From Stercorarius parasiticus (lineage: Eukaryota > Chordata > Aves > Charadriiformes > Stercorariidae), in assembly GCA_013396915.1 (NCBI GenBank), contig VWZL01000431.1, positions 1 to 64,000 on the forward strand: DNA of 64,000 bases, read 5' to 3'. The notes beneath the pieces were generated by a model that saw nothing but the letters and a program-made list of their open reading frames with translations, made no database searches and was not told the origin of the DNA. A program made the translations under genes and the position numbers. Position 1 is the stretch's first letter. The number at the start of each line of letters is the position of its first letter. Shown in pieces: positions 25,084-36,077 of this stretch.

Positions 25084-25770
25084 GCTTCAAATCCAGATGA
25101 GTTCTTGCCTTCACAAACCCTCTCCCTTATCAAGGGTCCTGTGCTTCCCCCCCTTGGTGACTCCTGCTGAAGCCCTCAGTCGGGAAGAAGCGCACCCAGA
25201 CTCCCAGCACGGCAGCGTACCTTGTTCTGCCAGCCGAGAGCTCTGTCCCTGGAGAGGGGTTGGCACGCTGTCAGGTGGCCACCAAACTCAGTACCTGCAG
25301 CTGCCAGGCCCCAAACTGTGTGCCCAGATGGGGAACTGCTCACATGCCCTAGACCCGCAGTCTGAAGGTGCAGGATAAACCTTCTCCAGCATCCAGTTAC
25401 CGGCCATTTCTGGAGGATGAAAAAAAGCTTTTTTTTTATTTTGTCTGAGGAATGCTCCTTCCTCTTCTAAGAAGGATGGATATATCGGTGTCCATGGCAT
25501 GCAGACCTCAGTCCCCCAAACTCTCTGCCTGCAGCTGTTCAAAATCCTCCCTGGCTGTGTTTTCCCCAAAGCCTAGACGTGATTTTATGGTACGGCTCTT
25601 CCTGGCTCCAGGTGGGTTGACTGTGTGCTGGGAGTGCAAGGTCTTGGTGGGAGAAATGGTATCAACTCATCCATTTGCAACTCAGGCTGCGAAGTGTAGT
25701 TGTGATCATTGCGGGGAGGCTCTGGGCACCACTACCGTATTAATAAATGGTTAGTAATAATAAAAATAAG
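25084..25770 (+). other. Terminal-exon-like signal (strong acceptor, short ORF, polyA hexamers)
   Basis: A T12 run then gtgtttag forms a very strong acceptor ending at 25083. The following frame is open for 28 codons (ASNPDEFLPSQTLSLIKG onward) to a TGA at 25168-25170, and the acceptor TAG is the in-frame stop above it. AATAAA occurs at 25742 and 25759. It would suit a last exon with a ~600-base 3' UTR. No protein is recognised, and T-rich acceptors are common by chance. Confidence 0.15.
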
Positions 25771-26999
25771 GGAATAAACTGTAAAAAAATATATCAGGAG
25801 CTGTCAAGAGCCAAGAGACCTGAATGTTTTCTTTTCTTTGACTTTTTATCAAAGTTACTGAAAAAAGTTGTATATGAGAAGTCTTTTCCAGCAGAAAATG
25901 CCTCTTTTTTTTTTTTTTAATCCCAGGCAGAAAATTCACCATCACAAACACAAAAGTTTCTACACCACCGTAGTTAATTTTACTTGATCCACAGATATGT
26001 TCATTTACTGAAACAAATCATTTCAGGCAAATGCCAACATTTGGTAGGAATTCAAAGAGGACTCTTTAAAATATTTAATAAAAATGACGGTAATGTTGAA
26101 GAAACCTCGAAAATTAATAATTTTTAATACTGTCCCACAGGTCCAGTTGCACAATTTCTGCTAAAAAATTGCTACCTATTTGGTCATATTGAACCGATAA
26201 ATGTGTGTCCATGCATTCTTATATGTGTGCAAATACCTGTATGCACTTAACTGTTTCGTGGCCTTAGAAAAATGTCATGACCCTCTCAGGTGCTGACGTT
26301 CACTGCCCTGGCTCTGAAGCAAAGTATCCGGAAGGACAGCACCTGACAGGCACTCGCACTACGGCTATCCAGGGATGTACAGAGCCCAAATAGGTTGTTA
26401 CTTGTCAGAAGTTCATCCGTCTTGAAATGGAAATAGGAAATGCTTTGCTCCATTGAAACAAAAGCTGCTTTTTCACTCCGTTTCTGAAGGTGCCTCAGTC
26501 TCCTTTGCTGAGGAGCTTTTCTTGCAGCAAACCCCAGTGAGGGCCACCCAGCAGCCCAGTCTCTGCTCCGTTCCAGTGGTGCTTTTGCTCCTGAAGTGCA
26601 ATAGGTCACCGGCTTTAAAACCTTTCACGTTCCCACCTTAGGTGGAGCAATAACTTTTCCTTGTTATAAATAATGTCATTGTAATTTGGGTGTAAATTAA
26701 GGACCCTGATGATTAGTTTCTAATACTTGTCCTGCATCCCCAAAGGAAAAAAAGAACCTGGTAAGGAAAACAGGTATCCGATGAATTACTCTTCTGTTGA
26801 TTGAATGAGCTTACTATTATTTCTAAAGACTTTAAAAAACATGACCTGTGCTTCTGTGTTTAATTTTATTATTCCTGACACTTCTGGTCAACTTAACGCA
26901 ATGTTAAGGCCTTTGGAAAACTTTGTTCTTATAAATAATGTTCACATTCTGATTGCATTGTGCAGCGTTACTTAGCTCACATAATCAGTGCAGGCTTGG
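25771..26999. other. Non-coding, AT-rich
   Basis: There is a T run at 25905-25918. The part from 26640 to 26950 has a repeat-free, AT-balanced texture with homeodomain-like words and might be conserved. No gene is seen. Confidence 0.45.
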
Positions 27000-27872
27000 A
27001 CTGTACGAGTATCTGTACCAGTCGGTTTGATCCAGTATCCTATTTCTTATCATGGACCATAGCAGATGCCCAGAGACAGAGTAGAAATAGCATGGATGGG
27101 GTGATCTTTTCTCTGACACACCCTTCCAGTAATCAGCAATGAGCAAGTAGGGGATTTCCAGAGCAGGAGATGGCATCTGGATTGCTGCATTAATAGGTCT
27201 TGATAAAGCTATTCCCTATAAATTGCATAATATTTTCTTATTAATTTATTTATTCTTTTGGTTACCATGGCATCCTGCGGGAATGAACTCCACAGCAGAA
27301 TTATGCTTTGTGCGTGCTGATTTCAAGCTGATGCCTGATCATTCTTTCAGGTGACGCCTAGCTTTTCTGATACGAGACATAATGAATAAATGCTTCCTAT
27401 ATATCTTGTCCCTTGCCGCCTTTGTTTTATAGCTGTCATATCTCCCCACAATTGTCTCATTTTTTCAGGCCAAAAAATTGCAACCTCTTTAGTTTGCTCT
27501 CACATTCCAGACCTCTGAGCACCCCGTCTCTTCTCTCATTTGACCAGCTCTTTCTGAGAACACAACTGCCTGCAATAACCAGTATATCTGGACAATAAAT
27601 TTACCCAGTGAAACAACGATATTTTCTGTTTCACTCTCCTTTCCTCTCTTAGACATTTTTTGACTCTTTCTGGGTCTAATTCCTTTTCAGAGAATTAGCC
27701 ACAGTGACTCCAAGGTCCCCTTCCTAAGCAGCAGGAAGTAATTTAGTACCCTGCATCCTGCATAAGTAGCTTGATTTCTCTTGTTCCCTGTGTCCCCCGG
27801 TTTGTATTTGTCACCACCGAATTTCATCTGCCACTTTATCCTCATCTTCCAGTGCACTCTGTACAGGAAAGA
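27000..27872 (-). mobile_element. Ancient CR1/L3-type LINE, 3' region, antisense
   Basis: Read on the plus strand it follows, in order, the complement of the long 3' region known from turtle and bird CR1/L3. It opens with a gatccagtatcct phrase near 27030, then aatgaactccacagcag at 27282, the tcatatctcccc / cctctttagt segment near 27440-27500, cagagaattagccacagtga at 27688, and gaatttcatctgccacttta at 27819. The order is intact over about 870 bases though every block is diverged, so this is one old insertion. There is no open reverse transcriptase frame. Confidence 0.85.
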
Positions 27873-29189
27873 GTTAAACTTGAATATGGGGAATGGGAAA
27901 ACACAAATATTACATGCATTTCTGATGTATGCGTGCATGCATCTTGTCTTTTAATTCTTTCTCGCTCTGTTTGAACAACGTAGTCCCCCCCTTGCTAACA
28001 AAGCTGTGCTGACCTCTGCCATCCCCAAACCAGAGGGAATTGCTTTGTTTTGTAGCAGTATAGACTGCACAGCGCATTACAAACTCTACTATGGACACCT
28101 TCTGTTTATTCTGTCTGGGAAGTAACCTATTGTTTGAATATCTGTACTGGTATTTTATTGATAGGACAGAATATGTTTAGCACATTCTGATTAACATTGC
28201 TCAGTGAGTTTTCCATCTGGAACAGGTAAGACTTGGACATGTTATCATAGCCAAATAATGTACAATTTTTAACATCATCTTAGAATTATGAGATCTATAT
28301 CATGATGATCTGCTTTTTATTCCGTGCTTTTAGAACGTCAGTGATGGATACCTGTTCCATGTAAATGTCAAACAAGAACAGTAATCATTTATTCATTGGG
28401 AACTGACCAGTTGAAGCACTGGGCATAGACCACCCCATTTGAATGCTTTCCCCACAGGCTATCATCAGCACATGAATCTCAAAGCACCCTTAGGTTACAA
28501 TTTCAGCTTGCGTCTGAGCCTTGTTTGGAAGGTCTTCACCAGAAAAATCCCACATGACCCATTTTCTGTTGCCAGTTATATGCTGTTAGATATACCATGC
28601 TTTCTAGCAAAGCAGTCTTCCTAGTTTTATTCTGTCCTTGTCTTTCCTTTGTGTGTCCCTGGGGAGTAACAACTCTTATTCAGAATTCTTCGCACAAAGA
28701 AAAAATTTACTTCACCCCTCAGTTACACCTCTTGCCTCACATCCAGTTTTTGGCCCTTGTAAAGCATAAGGCCCCTGCGAGGGAAGAAGTGTCATCTCAG
28801 TAGCTAGTACTTAAGAATTTGGGGAGACAAACGAGCATGATCTGGAAAACTCGTTTCAAAAACCACCTCCCTCTTTATTACACATTATTAAAATACAAAT
28901 GAGATTAAAAAAAGATAAAAATCCCAGAACTGGTGGCTATGGATACCTTCTAGCTGAACTGATGCGTGGCACCCCGCCAGAGCTGGAGGTGTATGCAAAG
29001 TGTCAGTGTCTGAGGGCTGGGATCCCCAGGCGATGAGTTTTGGGGAAATCCCTCCTGCGGGCACAGACCAGCTCCTCCTCAGCAGTTAGCAAGCAGCACA
29101 GATGGCTGCTTAGGGAAACCGGGTTGCCACATATTCTAAACATATATTTTAAAAAGGGCTTTTTAAAGGCTATGCCCTCTTTTTTGAAT
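27873..29189. other. Non-coding; no gene seen
   Basis: AT-rich sequence without a recognised repeat. The CR1 similarity does not continue past about 27870. Confidence 0.5.
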
Positions 29190-29245
29190 AGTTAAAGCAT
29201 AGGGATAGGACCTAATTATCGTAATTATTACGTAATGACGCATGG
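29190..29245. promoter_or_regulatory. Homeodomain/bZIP-type motif cluster
   Basis: Several TAATTA cores sit together (cctaattatcgtaattatt), followed by a perfect 10-base palindrome attacgtaat at 29227-29236, the form bound by PAR-bZIP/C/EBP factors, and a tgacgcat word. Such packing suggests an enhancer core; this is inference. Confidence 0.3.
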
Positions 29246-29276
29246 CTTAGTTTCTTGTAACCATTGATTTGAACAG

Positions 29277-29501
29277 GAGCCTCTGAGACTCTTTTTGAAG
29301 GACTTTCTCATTGGGGAAGTTATCAGGAGATCAGATTATTTTAGAGACTTTGACCTCAAAAAAGTTACCCCTAAAAGAAAAGCTAAGTTTCACAGCCACA
29401 ATTGTGCTACACTGGACCTAAAGGAAACCTGGGCCAAAGAAATTAGCACAGCGTGGATGCAGCCACCCCACTCCAGGGCAGACAAATGCCGAGCAGCGTG
29501 A
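29277..29501 (+). other. Exon-like open frame behind an acceptor
   Basis: An acceptor-like ccattgatttgaacag ends at 29276 and is followed by 74 open codons and a TGA. The peptide is charged and protein-like (starts EPLRLFLKDFLIGEVIRR, ends RADKCRAA). An AATAAA lies at 29797-29802. No family is recognised; the plus strand here is purine-rich, which favours Lys/Glu/Arg frames by chance. Confidence 0.15.
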
Positions 29502-31358
29502 ATTTGAGCTGGTTTTTACCACTTGGCTGTGGAATTATAATCTGGAGTTAAGGTTATTACACTATTTGTACATAACAAGGAGATATGTTTTGTGTTGTTA
29601 CAGCCTTTCAGGAAAGGCTCTTAAAGCAATTTATGAACATTATGTTTCCAGGGAGCCCAGTGAAATTCCTGTTAAGAGTTCTGGAGATGAATGAAGCAAT
29701 GTGCTGTAAGTTTTAAGTGCTCATTCATCATCAGACAAGTTATTTAGCAGCAGAAGCCCAAAACCCAGAAGCCTTTCTGGTGGTTGGTAAACCCATAATA
29801 AATACTCTGAGATGACAAAGGGTTCCCGAGGCAGGGGCCAGGAGCCGATAAGGCAAGTGTTGCATTCCAGCCTCCTATCTCATGTTTACTTCAATCTGAT
29901 CACTGGGCAGCATTCTTTCCAGTGAAAGGAAAAAAGTGGGTATATCTCCCTTCTTTCTTTCCTTCCTTCTGGAGGGTTAGGCTCCATTTGAGGGCAGAGC
30001 GTGAAGGTTTACCTTATCAGGAGAAATTGCCGTGGGGCACAGACGGACAAACAGCTCAGCTGCATGCACTTTGCTGCGGCTCAGCATTCGTGCGCTGCCA
30101 CAGGAGGACGAGCTGGGGGAAGGTGCACTGCTCTGCAGTATCTTGGGGACAGATAATACTCTAATGACAACCGTGATCAAGTCTGAATGGTCTGGGAGCT
30201 CTAATGGGTTGTAACCGAGCTCTCCCGTTGGGATGATGTGGTGACAGAGGTTGCGTGGTCCGCATAGTTCAGAGCATTCCCCAGTACCTTGGCCCGTGCC
30301 AGGCAAACAACGCAAGTTTTAAACTCTCTGGAAAGTGCTTCCCATGTCAAAGTTGCCAGCCAGGGTTTCCTGCTCTGCTGTTTGAATGCAGGAAGGGATG
30401 GCAGCTCCCACTGATAGCAGGAATAAATCTTGGCCTTATGAGGAATTGTTTTTCTCAGAGCTGTCAGGAAATCCTAGCAAAGGCATCACCAGCGTGGTGG
30501 CCTGGAAAGGCCTGGGGCAAAGGCCATGCTGCTGCTAAGTGTTCAGACACACATTGCCGGCCCCTCACAGTGCAGGAGGTGCTGGAGGCCGAGTGCCTCA
30601 GGATATCAGTAAGAGGACATGAAGGCTGTCACCAGCTGAAGCACAGCCAGTGACCATGGGGACCCGTGGCCAGGACGCTGCCTTGTCACCTGGGTGAATT
30701 TGGTTAGCAGCTATGGCTTTAGTGTTATCGGCACCCGTCTGGTTCACTTGGCACCCTTGTTCATAGTCTCACGAGGGGGAATAAGGAAATAAAGGCACCT
30801 TGAAGCTTTACTACTTTTCCCTCAGAGGTGAAGCCCTGCAAGATCCCAATATCCACTGGCAGGGCAGCCTGGGGAAGCTTCTCTCACAGCTACACTTGCT
30901 ATACCTGCCCTGGGGATGCCCAAAGGATTTCAGTCTCCCTCTGGCTCCTTTAATAAACATTACTTCCAATGCAAACAACTTAAAAGAAAAAGTTTTGGAG
31001 TGTGGTCTCAGCTTACTGGGGAGGAACAACACGCTCAAAGGGAAGGGAAGTCCTGGGATGCACTCTGCACGCAGCCGCTTGGTTGATCTCACTCTGGTGA
31101 TAACCTACAGGAGCTTTTGCTCAGCTGTGAGGAAACTCTCCTGCCTGAAGCTCTGTTCCAGCTACTTTTCGTGACCGGCACTGGAAGAGCCCCTGCCTTC
31201 ATCACGCCACACTGCAGAGTCACTTACATCTACCCAGCCTGTATCTTAAAAAGTCCCTGTCACCTACTGTATCTCCATCAGAAAGGAATGATGTTTTGGT
31301 TTAATGAATGCCTAAGTTTTTATTACTCTTTGTGGATTTTTTGTCAGCTCACCGCTAT
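29502..31358. other. Non-coding; no gene seen
   Basis: Slightly GC-richer from 29980 to 31200, with several overlapping frames of 80-132 codons in both directions, none with splice context or recognisable content. Confidence 0.5.
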
Positions 31359-31380
31359 GGGGGCGGGGGGGGCGGGGAGG
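31359..31380 (+). repeat. G-rich run with G-quadruplex potential
   Basis: G5-C-G8-C-G4-A-G2 on the plus strand gives at least four G-runs of three or more within 20 bases, a strong quadruplex motif. Background sequence is AT-rich. Confidence 0.8.
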
Positions 31381-34300
31381 ACGACTAACTTTTCATCTGT
31401 ATTTGAGGCTGTGCAGAAATTAGACTTGATTTCAGCAGGAGCCTCTGGGCTCATGTAACACCAATAATAAATAATCAGGCACACAGTGAAGGGCAAATAA
31501 CAGTAGTTTTTCTTTCAGGTTGTAGAGTGGTATCTGTCAGGCAGGTAGGATCTTTTCCAAAAGCATAGCATTTTGTCTACAGGTGGGATGTTCTACAAAC
31601 AGTGACAACTGCATATTCCTAATACCTTTTGCAAAAGACTCCAACATCATCTGTTAAAAAGCGTCTGGAAAATCCACCTTAAAAAAACCACACCAATGAA
31701 ACGGCCTGCCAAGCTGCAGCTTCCCGATCCTTCCATTATAAAGAAATTTGCTTATGGTGCAATTTATGTAGGCTCCATATTCCAGCAAAAATACATCAAG
31801 TGGTATCAGGTTACCAGAATCAGTCCTAAAGCAACTGTTTCCTAGAGGGGGAGGGAAAAAAAAAAGCTGCAGCAGCTTGCTTCACATTCACTAAGTCGTT
31901 GTGACACAGAGCTCTCAGGGAAGTAACAGGAACATGAGAAGTGAGGCTGTTTTTTGGGTTTTTTTTTCTTATGAAAACCTAATATGGTAGCTAAAAGCAG
32001 AGGAAACACCCACTTTTCAAGACTGAACTGTAATCAATTTTCCAGCAAGGAGAGTGTCTCCAGACAGCGGTCTATCTGCTACAACAAAATAACAAAAACA
32101 GTAATACCCCTTCCTCTCGTTTGAGAAATTTTTTTAAAATAACATTGTTATCTCTAAATCTCCCAGTGCTGTAAAATCCCTTGTTTGGGGGGTTTGATGG
32201 CCAAAACGCTTTGACTCTCTGTTTGGGGTCAAAGAGGCTTCCTGAAAGAAGATCTAATACTACAACCTCCCCCTCACTACAGATAAGCTTGTATTCCGTC
32301 TTCCAGCAGAAACTCACGTTTCAAAGACATGATTTGAAATAAAAATAAAGAAAGTGTTTTCATCTTTCGCTGAACTGCTTAGGTTTTTCTGTAAGGGAAG
32401 CAAATATTAGCAGAAGCCAATGCAGCTGCTATAGAGGTGGGTTTTTTTTAAAGAAGCTACATAGATGCATGAAACAAAACTAAACCACATGTTCAATCAG
32501 TGGGAGTTAGAATAATTTCACTAGAGTCCACAATCACACATTCATCAGCTGAAAACACCAATTTTTATACAGGGATTTTTTCCCTTACTTTTCCCAGTTT
32601 ATCTGGAGCAGAAACAGCAAGCACAGAAGGAAACTTGAGCCCAGACAGTTCCTTATTTCAGAGGCTAACCTGGCTGCTAGAAGATCACTTTTACACAAAG
32701 TGGAAGTGACCTATTTAATGACTGTGACTCATTTTCCTCTTTATTTAGGCCGGTAGTTAGCTGCCATGCCCCTGTTCCACTCACCCCTAGTGGAAGGGGT
32801 CTTGTTTTGCTGAGCATATGTGTGTAACTTTAACCATGAAGCATTGCAAAATGTGCTCTGGAGATGGGGGTGAGCCTGAGTTACCTGGATCTACATAAAA
32901 CTTCAGCTTGACTGGAGTCTTATTTTGGCAAGCAGTAACCCTGTAGTTACACAGCTGGGTATTATATTGCCTTACAGGGTAAATCCAGGCAGGCACATGC
33001 TTGTTTAGAACATTTTAAAAAATTAGATCTGCAGAAGATACTGGCTTGTCTACTTTCTCAGCTGATGTGATCACCTGCTCCCATTGCTTGACTTCTTGAG
33101 CAGTAAGAACAAGGTGATCCTGAAGAGGTGACACCCATTTGAGGTATTTAATTTACTTACTGGCAACAGCAGTTGAATTTTAGAGCTGATGCTGCATTAC
33201 GAGTTTGGATAAACGTGAGTAAGAGTGTGACACTGAGTAGTTCGATCTTTTAAGTTTCTTTTTGGAGAATGGGAACAAGGCTGCATCTTGCTTGTGATAT
33301 CCAAGCTTGCCTGTGACTTTTATTCATGTAGCCATGAGATTCCTAAACATGCCGTTTAGTTTCAGGGCACTTCATAGTAATCCTCTCATGAATAGTCACT
33401 ATGCATGCAGAGGAAGAGATTAAAACGAAATGGTTGACTCATGCCAACCTAAAGACTGGCGTGCTGCAGACCCATTAAGGAATAGCTCTCTGAGCTTCCC
33501 ACGTGCATACCTGCTGCCTGACATTGCCCTTCCTGGGACTTCAGCCCACCGCTGTGACAAGCGCTCTCCCCTCACACACAGACCTTCTTCCCGGTATGAA
33601 CTGCCAGGAACTCACCATCTCCCTGTCCTGACCAGGTCTTTGTCTTGCCACCACAGCCACTGGTGCTGTGGCATCTATTCTGGCCAGCTGCACAGTTGTT
33701 ATTGCTAGCAGACTCAGGGATGAGCCTGGGTTCTCCTTTGCATGGCTGTCCGTGTCTCAGAGTGGAATGACCCATTTTCTATGCATTCAACCCTTCTAAA
33801 AGCCAAAGAAAAGAAAGGTACTTGTATAGTGTTCTCTCTCTCCGTCCATCTGGGAACCATGGCTTTAAATAGGTACTGTTAGACTCTTTGACAGTTTAAT
33901 TTCACAATTTCAGATTAAAAAAATAAGTAAGAGCCAAAACTAGGGGCTAGAACAGCCTTATGCCAACCAGTGGCATTACATGGCATTAAACTGAAGACTA
34001 AGTTTTTGAAAAGCACTTGTATGCCTCTTAGAGTATTCCATTAAAAAGGAAAAATCCCTGTGAGCAAAGCTACTTTCTCATTTAACGTATATTTACCAGG
34101 TATTTTTTTTCCTACATGCAACTTGCCTTTCTAAAAGAGTCTATGTACAATATAGATTGAAATTTCTTACAGTATTTGCAATATTACTACAAAACAACAT
34201 TTTATCATACGGTAAAATCATCTCTCCATTTCAGTTTCCCTTTCTGACAGTGCTTGATGCTTCTCTACCTCTTGTAGCATTTCTTACCTTGTCTCCTATA

Positions 34301-35189
34301 GCGCTTTCTGAAGATCTTCATTATTCTGTCCTTCTCTTACAACCACAGCAATCTCCTCTGTGGGCCAGTTCTTCCGATCATGCCACGTGCAATTTATATA
34401 GTATTAAGGATTAAAGCTAAAGAAAAAAACCACAACAAAGAAACCAACCCTTAAAGTGCGGCCAGAGACATCTCTTTACATGGTGTTCTTTCACCATATA
34501 TGTTCAGTGCCAAGCTGGTCTTAAAATAAAATACCTTTGACAGTTTATATCCTCCAACCTCTCCCCCACCCCCACCAGATAGCTCTACTCTTATCAGCCT
34601 CTTCAATTTTTTGTGAGTTGTTTTAGATACTGTACAATCTAAGAATACAATTAAATAGCAATCAAATTATAACACTCTATCACTGAGTAAAAAGTGTAAG
34701 AACCTGTGCTGAGGGTGTGAGGAGAACTCAGCAAGCACAGAGCAGAGACTGGCGAATTTCTCAGAAGAGCAGGCACACAGCCAGGCCTTGGTGATGGGGT
34801 GAAAGATAATTCCTGGAGTTTCAAAGAAGAGCTTCTCAGAGGAGATTTTGTTGCAATACAGAAAGTTCCTGAGCTGCTGAACTGTGAGGAAGCCTGAAAA
34901 AGGACCCTTCCTGCCAGGGCATAGTGGGCAAGAAGGAATTCAGTTTCCAAACACTTTCATTTCTGTTTTGCCTCACTCATAAGTTTTATCTGTTTTAAAA
35001 GCTACAGGATTGAGTTTCTGTTAAAATAAAACTTGGGTTTGAGTTTAAAAGCTCTTTTGCAGCCCTGGGAGGGCCCAATTTAAGGAAAAAAGTTAGGCAG
35101 ATCTGCCTCAACGTACTAGTCAACTTGGAATCCCATCACACTGCAATGGACCGTTCAGGTGCTCCAAGGAGACTCTTCTTGAAGATCAA
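31381..35189. other. Non-coding; no gene seen
   Basis: AT-rich DNA with short random frames only. No repeat family is recognised. Confidence 0.5.
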
Positions 35190-35360
35190 ACACACGTGAA
35201 CCTCCTTCACACTGCTCCATGGCAGCCTCCCATGGTATCCTGAAGAAGATGGAATCTGCTCTCTTTAAGTCCAGGATTATTACCCTGCCTTCCTTTCTTT
35301 CCTTTGGAGATCAAATTTTATCACCTCATGGTCACAGTAGTGCCAAATTGCGATGTAAAG
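35190..35360 (-). mobile_element. CR1-type LINE fragment, internal part, antisense
   Basis: The phrases ctttaagtccaggattatta, ctttggagatcaaattttatc and ctcatggtcacagtagtgcc (35325-35344) match, in order, the complement of an internal CR1 segment ('aagtccaggattgt... ctcatggtcactgcagcc'). Both edges are degraded. It is a short, old fragment. Confidence 0.65.
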
Positions 35361-36025
35361 GCAGGTTGCAAGGTAAACAGCAGAACAGTCAGAATATCAG
35401 CTTACTCAAGAGCAAATAGTTTCATCCCTATCCTTTATAATGCAAATATGAAGCTCAGATAAAAATGTTACTGTGATGTGAGGCCAAAATCAGATGTCTG
35501 TGAGAGTGACTGGTGTATATCTTCCTATTACTCATCCTTCTAGTTTTTCCTGGCAAGTTTTACCCGGCAACGAAATAGTTAACAATACTAAACTGTATAT
35601 TGCTGCACGACTTAAGCAATAACATGCCATTAAGATGAATGGCAAAAGTTCAGATCTGTGGAGATCTTCTCTACCAGCCTGTGGACACCTTTGTATTGCT
35701 TATCTTTGGCTTACATTTTCAGAACCGTCCTTACAGCCACTTGAGGGCCAGCAGGATGTTTGTAAAATATTAAAGCCAGGGGATAGAGCACAAAGCAGCA
35801 TCCTCAGTGAGACAGACTCATCTTGTGCTGTCTGTGAGCCAGCTCAAACTGCCCACACAGTATGTGTCCACATGATTTGTATGCTTCTCTTGGGTCATAT
35901 ACTCTCTTGCTCCTCCCTTCGTCTTCTGTATCTTTTTATAATTGCTTTAAGAACCCTTTGTACAGACGGAACAGCGGAAAAGCGACACTTAGAATGGGCA
36001 TAGCATCTCACTTGTAAGAATAAAC
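35361..36025. other. Non-coding; no gene seen
   Basis: A 122-codon frame at 35635-36003 has no recognised domain and no splice context; I treat it as chance. Confidence 0.45.
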
Positions 36026-36077
36026 ACACGTGTCTATATGTATGTGCATGCACATATGCTTGTATGTGTACACACAC
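36026..36077. repeat. Alternating purine-pyrimidine (TG/CA) tract with palindrome
   Basis: Degenerate TG/CA/TA repeat. Bases 36035-36059 and 36061-36077 alternate strictly between pyrimidine and purine. tatgtgcatgcacata at 36041-36056 is a perfect 16-base palindrome, and acacgtgt (36026-36033) is another. This can form Z-DNA or a cruciform. Confidence 0.8.
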
